Assembly: GCA_945878375.1 (NCBI GenBank)
Contig: CAMDWG010000006.1
Span: 1 to 64,000 of the forward strand
Direction: 5' to 3'
Origin: Roseomonas mucosa
GTDB taxonomy: Bacteria > Pseudomonadota > Alphaproteobacteria > Acetobacterales > Acetobacteraceae
DNA: 64,000 nt
Shown here one piece after another: positions 60,847 through 64,000 of the stretch. The notes under the pieces were generated by a model, which was not told the origin of the DNA, did not search any database, and saw nothing but the letters and a program-made list of their open reading frames with translations. The first letter of the stretch is position 1; each line of letters begins with the position of its first letter. A program made the translations under genes and the position numbers.

Positions 60847-62163
60847 ATGGACGAGATCACCATCGGCTTCGTGCTGATCGGCGCCATGGTCGGACTGATC
60901 GTGCTCGGCCTGCCCATCGGCATCTCCCTGATCTCGACGGCCGCCGTCGGCGTCTGGCTGATCCGCGACAATCCGGACCTTGCCTTCCGCTTCGCCGCCA
61001 TGGCGACCTATTCGGGCATCCAGGACTACATCTTCGCCACCATCCCACTCTTCGTACTGATGGGGCTGCTGGTCAGCATATCGGATATCGGCAAAGACAC
61101 CTTCGAGGTCGCGCAGGCCCTGCTGCGCCGGGTACGCGGCGGGCTGGGGCATGCGACCGTCGGCGCGAACGCCGTCTTTGCCGCCGTCACCGGCGTCTCC
61201 ATCGCGTCTGCCGCCGTCTTCACCAAGGTCGCGGTGCCGGAAATGGTGCGCCATGGCTATTCCATGCGCTTCGCGGCCGGCACGGTCGCCGGCTCCTCGA
61301 TCCTCGGCATGCTGATCCCGCCCTCGCTGCTGATGATCGTCTATGGCGTGCTGGCCGAGGTCTCGATCGGCAACATGTTCATCGCCGGCGTCATCCCGGG
61401 GATCATCATCGCGCTCGGCTTCTCCGTGATGATCTGGGTCTATGCGACCTTCTTCCCCGAACGGATCATGGCCCACGCCGCGCAGGCCGAGCCCGCGCAT
61501 CGCGCGATGCCGCCCGGCGAGATGGCGATGAAATCCGTGCCCATCATGGCGCTGGTCGCGCTGATCCTGGGCGGGCTCTACACCGGCTTCTTCACGCCAA
61601 CCGAGGCCGGCGCCGTGGGCGCGGCGGGCGCGCTGATCCTGGCCCTGCTGCGCCGGCGCCTCGACGGCCCGAAATTCTGGCGCGTGCTGCGCGAGACCGG
61701 CCTCGTCTCCGCCGCCATCCTGTTCCTGCTGATCGCGGCCGGTCTCTATTCGCGCATGCTGTCCATGGCCGGGGTGCCGCAGGCGATTGGCGAGATGGTG
61801 GAGCATCTCGGCCTTGGCCCCTACGGCTTCCTGCTGGTTTTCGTGATCATCGTGCTGCTGATGGGCATGATCCTGGACAGCACCTCGATCCTGCTCATCA
61901 TGGTGCCGATCGGCGCGCCCATCGCCTCCGCACTCGGCTTCGACCTGGTGCATTTCGGCATCATGGTCATCATTGCGGTGGAGATGGGGCTGCTGACGCC
62001 GCCCTTCGGCATATCGGTCTTCACCGTGAAGGCGACGCTCAACGATCCCAAGGTCGGGATCGAGCAGATCTTCGCCGGCGCACTACCCTTCGTCGCCGTG
62101 ATGGGCGCCGCGCTGGTGCTGATCGCGCTGATCCCGTGGCTTGCCACGGCGCTGGTGACCTGA
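60847..62163 (+). CDS. TRAP transporter large permease (DctM-like)
   Basis: 438 residues, about 12 membrane segments. DctM features: LGLPIGISLISTAAVG, AAVTGVSIASAAVFTKVAVPEM, GSSILGMLIPPSLLMIVYG and FTPTEAGAVGAAGALI. Sodium-driven import partner. The cyclase gene follows after 2 bases. Confidence 0.93.
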   Translation: MDEITIGFVLIGAMVGLIVLGLPIGISLISTAAVGVWLIRDNPDLAFRFAAMATYSGIQDYIFATIPLFVLMGLLVSISDIGKDTFEVAQALLRRVRGGLGHATVGANAVFAAVTGVSIASAAVFTKVAVPEMVRHGYSMRFAAGTVAGSSILGMLIPPSLLMIVYGVLAEVSIGNMFIAGVIPGIIIALGFSVMIWVYATFFPERIMAHAAQAEPAHRAMPPGEMAMKSVPIMALVALILGGLYTGFFTPTEAGAVGAAGALILALLRRRLDGPKFWRVLRETGLVSAAILFLLIAAGLYSRMLSMAGVPQAIGEMVEHLGLGPYGFLLVFVIIVLLMGMILDSTSILLIMVPIGAPIASALGFDLVHFGIMVIIAVEMGLLTPPFGISVFTVKATLNDPKVGIEQIFAGALPFVAVMGAALVLIALIPWLATALVT

Positions 62164-62165
62164 CG

Positions 62166-62942
62166 ATGCCGCGCCGCATCGTCGATCTCTCCGTCGCGCT
62201 CGAAGCCGGGATCGCCTCGGACCCGCCGGGGCACACGCCGGAGATCACCTATATCGACCACCGCCAGAGCGCGGCGGATGTGGTGCGCTTCTTCCCGGGC
62301 CTCGCGACGCAAGACCTTCCCGGCGGCGAGGGCTGGGCGATCGAACGGCTGAACCTGTCCACCCACACCGGCACGCATCTGGATGCGCCCTACCATTTCC
62401 ATTCCACGATGGATGGCGGGAAGCGGGCCTGGACGATCGATGAGGTGCCGCTGGACTGGTGCTTCGGGCGCGGCGTGAAGCTGGATTTCCGCCACCTCCC
62501 CGACGGCCATGTCGTGACCGCCGACGAGGTGGCGGCGGAGCTGGCCCGCGTGGATGTCACCCTGCAGCCCTTCGACATCGTGCTGGTGAATACCGCCGCT
62601 GGCGCGCGCTACGGCCAGCCGGATTATGTCAGCCGTGGCTGCGGCATGGGGCGAGAGGCGACGCTGTACCTCACGGAACGCGGCGTGCGCGTCTGCGGCA
62701 CCGATGCCTGGTCCTGGGACGCGCCCTTCATCCACACCGCGCGCCGCTATGCCGAGACGAAGGATGCAGGGCTGATCTGGGAAGGCCACCGCGCCGGCAT
62801 GGTGCGCGCCTATTGCCATATCGAGAAGCTGGCGAACCTCGAAGCCCTGCCGGCGACCGGTTTCCAGGTCGCCTGCTTCCCCTTCAAGATCAAGGGCGCC
62901 TCCGCCGGCTTCACCCGCGCGGTGGCGATCTTCGAGGAGTAG
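62166..62942 (+). CDS. Cyclase/kynurenine-formamidase-family hydrolase
   Basis: 258 residues. The metal motif HTGTHLDAPYHF (H-x-G-T-H-x-D-x-P-x-H) identifies the family, which includes arylformamidases, isatin hydrolases and amide hydrolases. Its place at the end of the molybdenum hydroxylase/TRAP run suggests hydrolysis of a ring or amide product. The start ATG 62166 follows the DctM stop. Confidence 0.9.
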   Translation: MPRRIVDLSVALEAGIASDPPGHTPEITYIDHRQSAADVVRFFPGLATQDLPGGEGWAIERLNLSTHTGTHLDAPYHFHSTMDGGKRAWTIDEVPLDWCFGRGVKLDFRHLPDGHVVTADEVAAELARVDVTLQPFDIVLVNTAAGARYGQPDYVSRGCGMGREATLYLTERGVRVCGTDAWSWDAPFIHTARRYAETKDAGLIWEGHRAGMVRAYCHIEKLANLEALPATGFQVACFPFKIKGASAGFTRAVAIFEE

Positions 62943-62954
62943 CCCCCCGCCGCC

Positions 62955-64000
62955 CTATCCAGTGATGCCGATCTGCCAGGGCGCGAATTCATGGCGCCCG
63001 AGGCCGAGTTCCTCGCTCTTGCTCTTCTCGCCCGACGCGACGCGCAGCATCAGGTCGAGGATGCGTTCGCCCATCTCCGGCAAGCTCGCCATGCCGTCCA
63101 GCACCTCGCCGCAATTGATGTCCATGTCGTCTTCCAGCCGGCGATACATGGGCGTGTTGGTCGCGAGCTTGATGGAGGGCACGGGCTTCGCGCCATACAT
63201 GGACCCGCGCCCGGTGGTGAAGGCGATCATGTTGGCGCCGCCCGCGATCTGCCCGGTGGCGGAGACAGGATCGAAGCCGGGCGTATCCATGAAGACGAAG
63301 CCCTTTTCCGTCACCGGCTCAGCGTAGCGATAGACGCCCATCAGCGGCCCGGTGCCGCCCTTCATCATCGCGCCCAGCGACTTCTCCAGGATGTTCGCAA
63401 GGCCCCCGGCCTGGTTGCCGGGGCTGACCACGCCGTTGATTTGCGTGTCCCGCCCCGCGGCATAGACATCCTTCCACCAGCGGATGCGCTCCAGCAGCTT
63501 CTCGCCGATCTCCTGGCTCGCGGCGCGGCGTGTCAGCGTGTGCTCGACGCCATAGATCTCCGGTGTCTCGGAGAGGATGCCGGTCCCGCCATGCCGCGCG
63601 AGCAGATCGATCGCGGCGCCGAGGGCGGGATTGGCGGTGATGGAGGAAAACCCGTCGGACCCGCCGCATTGCAGCCCGACACACAGGTGGCTGGCATCCA
63701 CCGTGCTGCGTGTCGCGCGGTTGGCTTCGGGCAGCATCTCCCGCACCGTGGCGATGCCGGCCTCGATGCTCTTCTTCGTGCCGCCGACCTCCTGCATCAC
63801 CATCGTCCGCAACATCGGCCCGGCTTCGAGCCGCTGGGATCCGAGTAGCGTCGCGATCTGGTTGCGCTCGCAGCCCAGCCCGACCACCAGCACGCCGGCC
63901 ACATTGGCGTGGCGCATATAGCCACCCAGCGTGCGGCGCAGCAGGTCCATCGGCTCCCCCGAAAGCTCCATCCCGCAGCCGGTGGAATGGGTGAAGGCGG
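62955..64000 (-). CDS. UxaA/altronate-dehydratase-family hydrolyase (C-terminal part)
   Basis: About 348 residues in the window; the gene continues past base 64000. AFTHSTGCGMELSGEP at the edge, LGCERNQIATLL, HLCVGLQCGGSDGFSSITANPA, MDTPGFDPVSATGQIAGG and DINCGEVLDG are hallmarks of UxaA-type dehydratases (altronate and galactarate). It ends with EFAPWQIGITG. Convergent with the cyclase gene. Likely dehydrates a sugar acid. Confidence 0.9.
   Translation of the reverse strand, partial: AFTHSTGCGMELSGEPMDLLRRTLGGYMRHANVAGVLVVGLGCERNQIATLLGSQRLEAGPMLRTMVMQEVGGTKKSIEAGIATVREMLPEANRATRSTVDASHLCVGLQCGGSDGFSSITANPALGAAIDLLARHGGTGILSETPEIYGVEHTLTRRAASQEIGEKLLERIRWWKDVYAAGRDTQINGVVSPGNQAGGLANILEKSLGAMMKGGTGPLMGVYRYAEPVTEKGFVFMDTPGFDPVSATGQIAGGANMIAFTTGRGSMYGAKPVPSIKLATNTPMYRRLEDDMDINCGEVLDGMASLPEMGERILDLMLRVASGEKSKSEELGLGRHEFAPWQIGITG

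Overview
The window is a very GC-rich, densely packed bacterial chromosome segment with strong G/C third-position bias, many 4-base ATGA gene overlaps and several GTG/TTG starts. Four Bug-type (TctC) tricarboxylate-transporter receptors, two TctAB pairs, a TRAP transporter and a dipeptide-type ABC transporter, together with molybdenum hydroxylases, suggest a metabolically versatile soil or water alphaproteobacterium, possibly a Roseomonas-like Acetobacteraceae. That taxonomic assignment is inference; there is no rRNA in the window.

Layout. 1-1.1 kb: 5' part of a secreted TPR-like protein on the minus strand, then a non-coding stretch with an inverted repeat and a probable decayed transposase. 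1.1-4.4 kb: sensor-like membrane protein overlapping a Na/Pi cotransporter, tRNA-Asn and a HAD phosphatase. 4.4-13.2 kb: a C-P lyase locus, with phnF and a PhnM-like paralogue on the minus strand, phnGHIJKLM plus a DUF1045 2H-phosphoesterase gene on the plus strand, and phnN convergent. No phosphonate transporter (phnCDE) and no phnP are present. 13.3-15.1 kb: gamma-glutamyltransferase-family gene.

15.1-29.1 kb: two back-to-back carboxylate/sugar-acid clusters around one GntR regulator. The minus cluster is tctCBA, PdxA family, IlvD/Edd dehydratase and DapA-family lyase. The plus cluster is a homoserine-dehydrogenase/SAF protein, tctC, tctB, tctA, a 3-hydroxyisobutyrate-dehydrogenase-like enzyme and a lactonase-like amidohydrolase. 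Together they look like uptake plus dehydration, oxidation and cleavage of sugar acids.

29.1-34.8 kb: a phasin-like/CBS fusion, GMC oxidoreductase, RidA, SDR, DUF2267 and a tandem UspA protein. 34.9-43.9 kb: a minus-strand operon starting with a GntR/FCD regulator, followed by an amidase, a 51-codon ORF, a five-gene dipeptide-type ABC transporter, a cysteine hydrolase and a glutaredoxin-DinB fusion. A 13-bp operator-like word occurs before the regulator and again inside the amidase start.

44-53.5 kb: a PEP-mutase/ICL-family lyase, then cupin, Bug receptor, orphan molybdopterin dehydrogenase subunit, SDR and carboxymuconolactone-decarboxylase-like genes; NIPSNAP and HIBADH-like genes; an AHL-lactonase-like hydrolase; and another orphan Bug receptor. 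53.6-62.9 kb: the most unusual block, a single-chain cobalt-type nitrile-hydratase-like protein (beta-like N domain, His/Asp-rich linker, alpha subunit) overlapping a cysteine hydrolase. It is followed by a complete three-subunit molybdenum hydroxylase, a TRAP transporter and a cyclase/formamidase-family gene. The window ends inside a UxaA/altronate-dehydratase-family gene on the minus strand.
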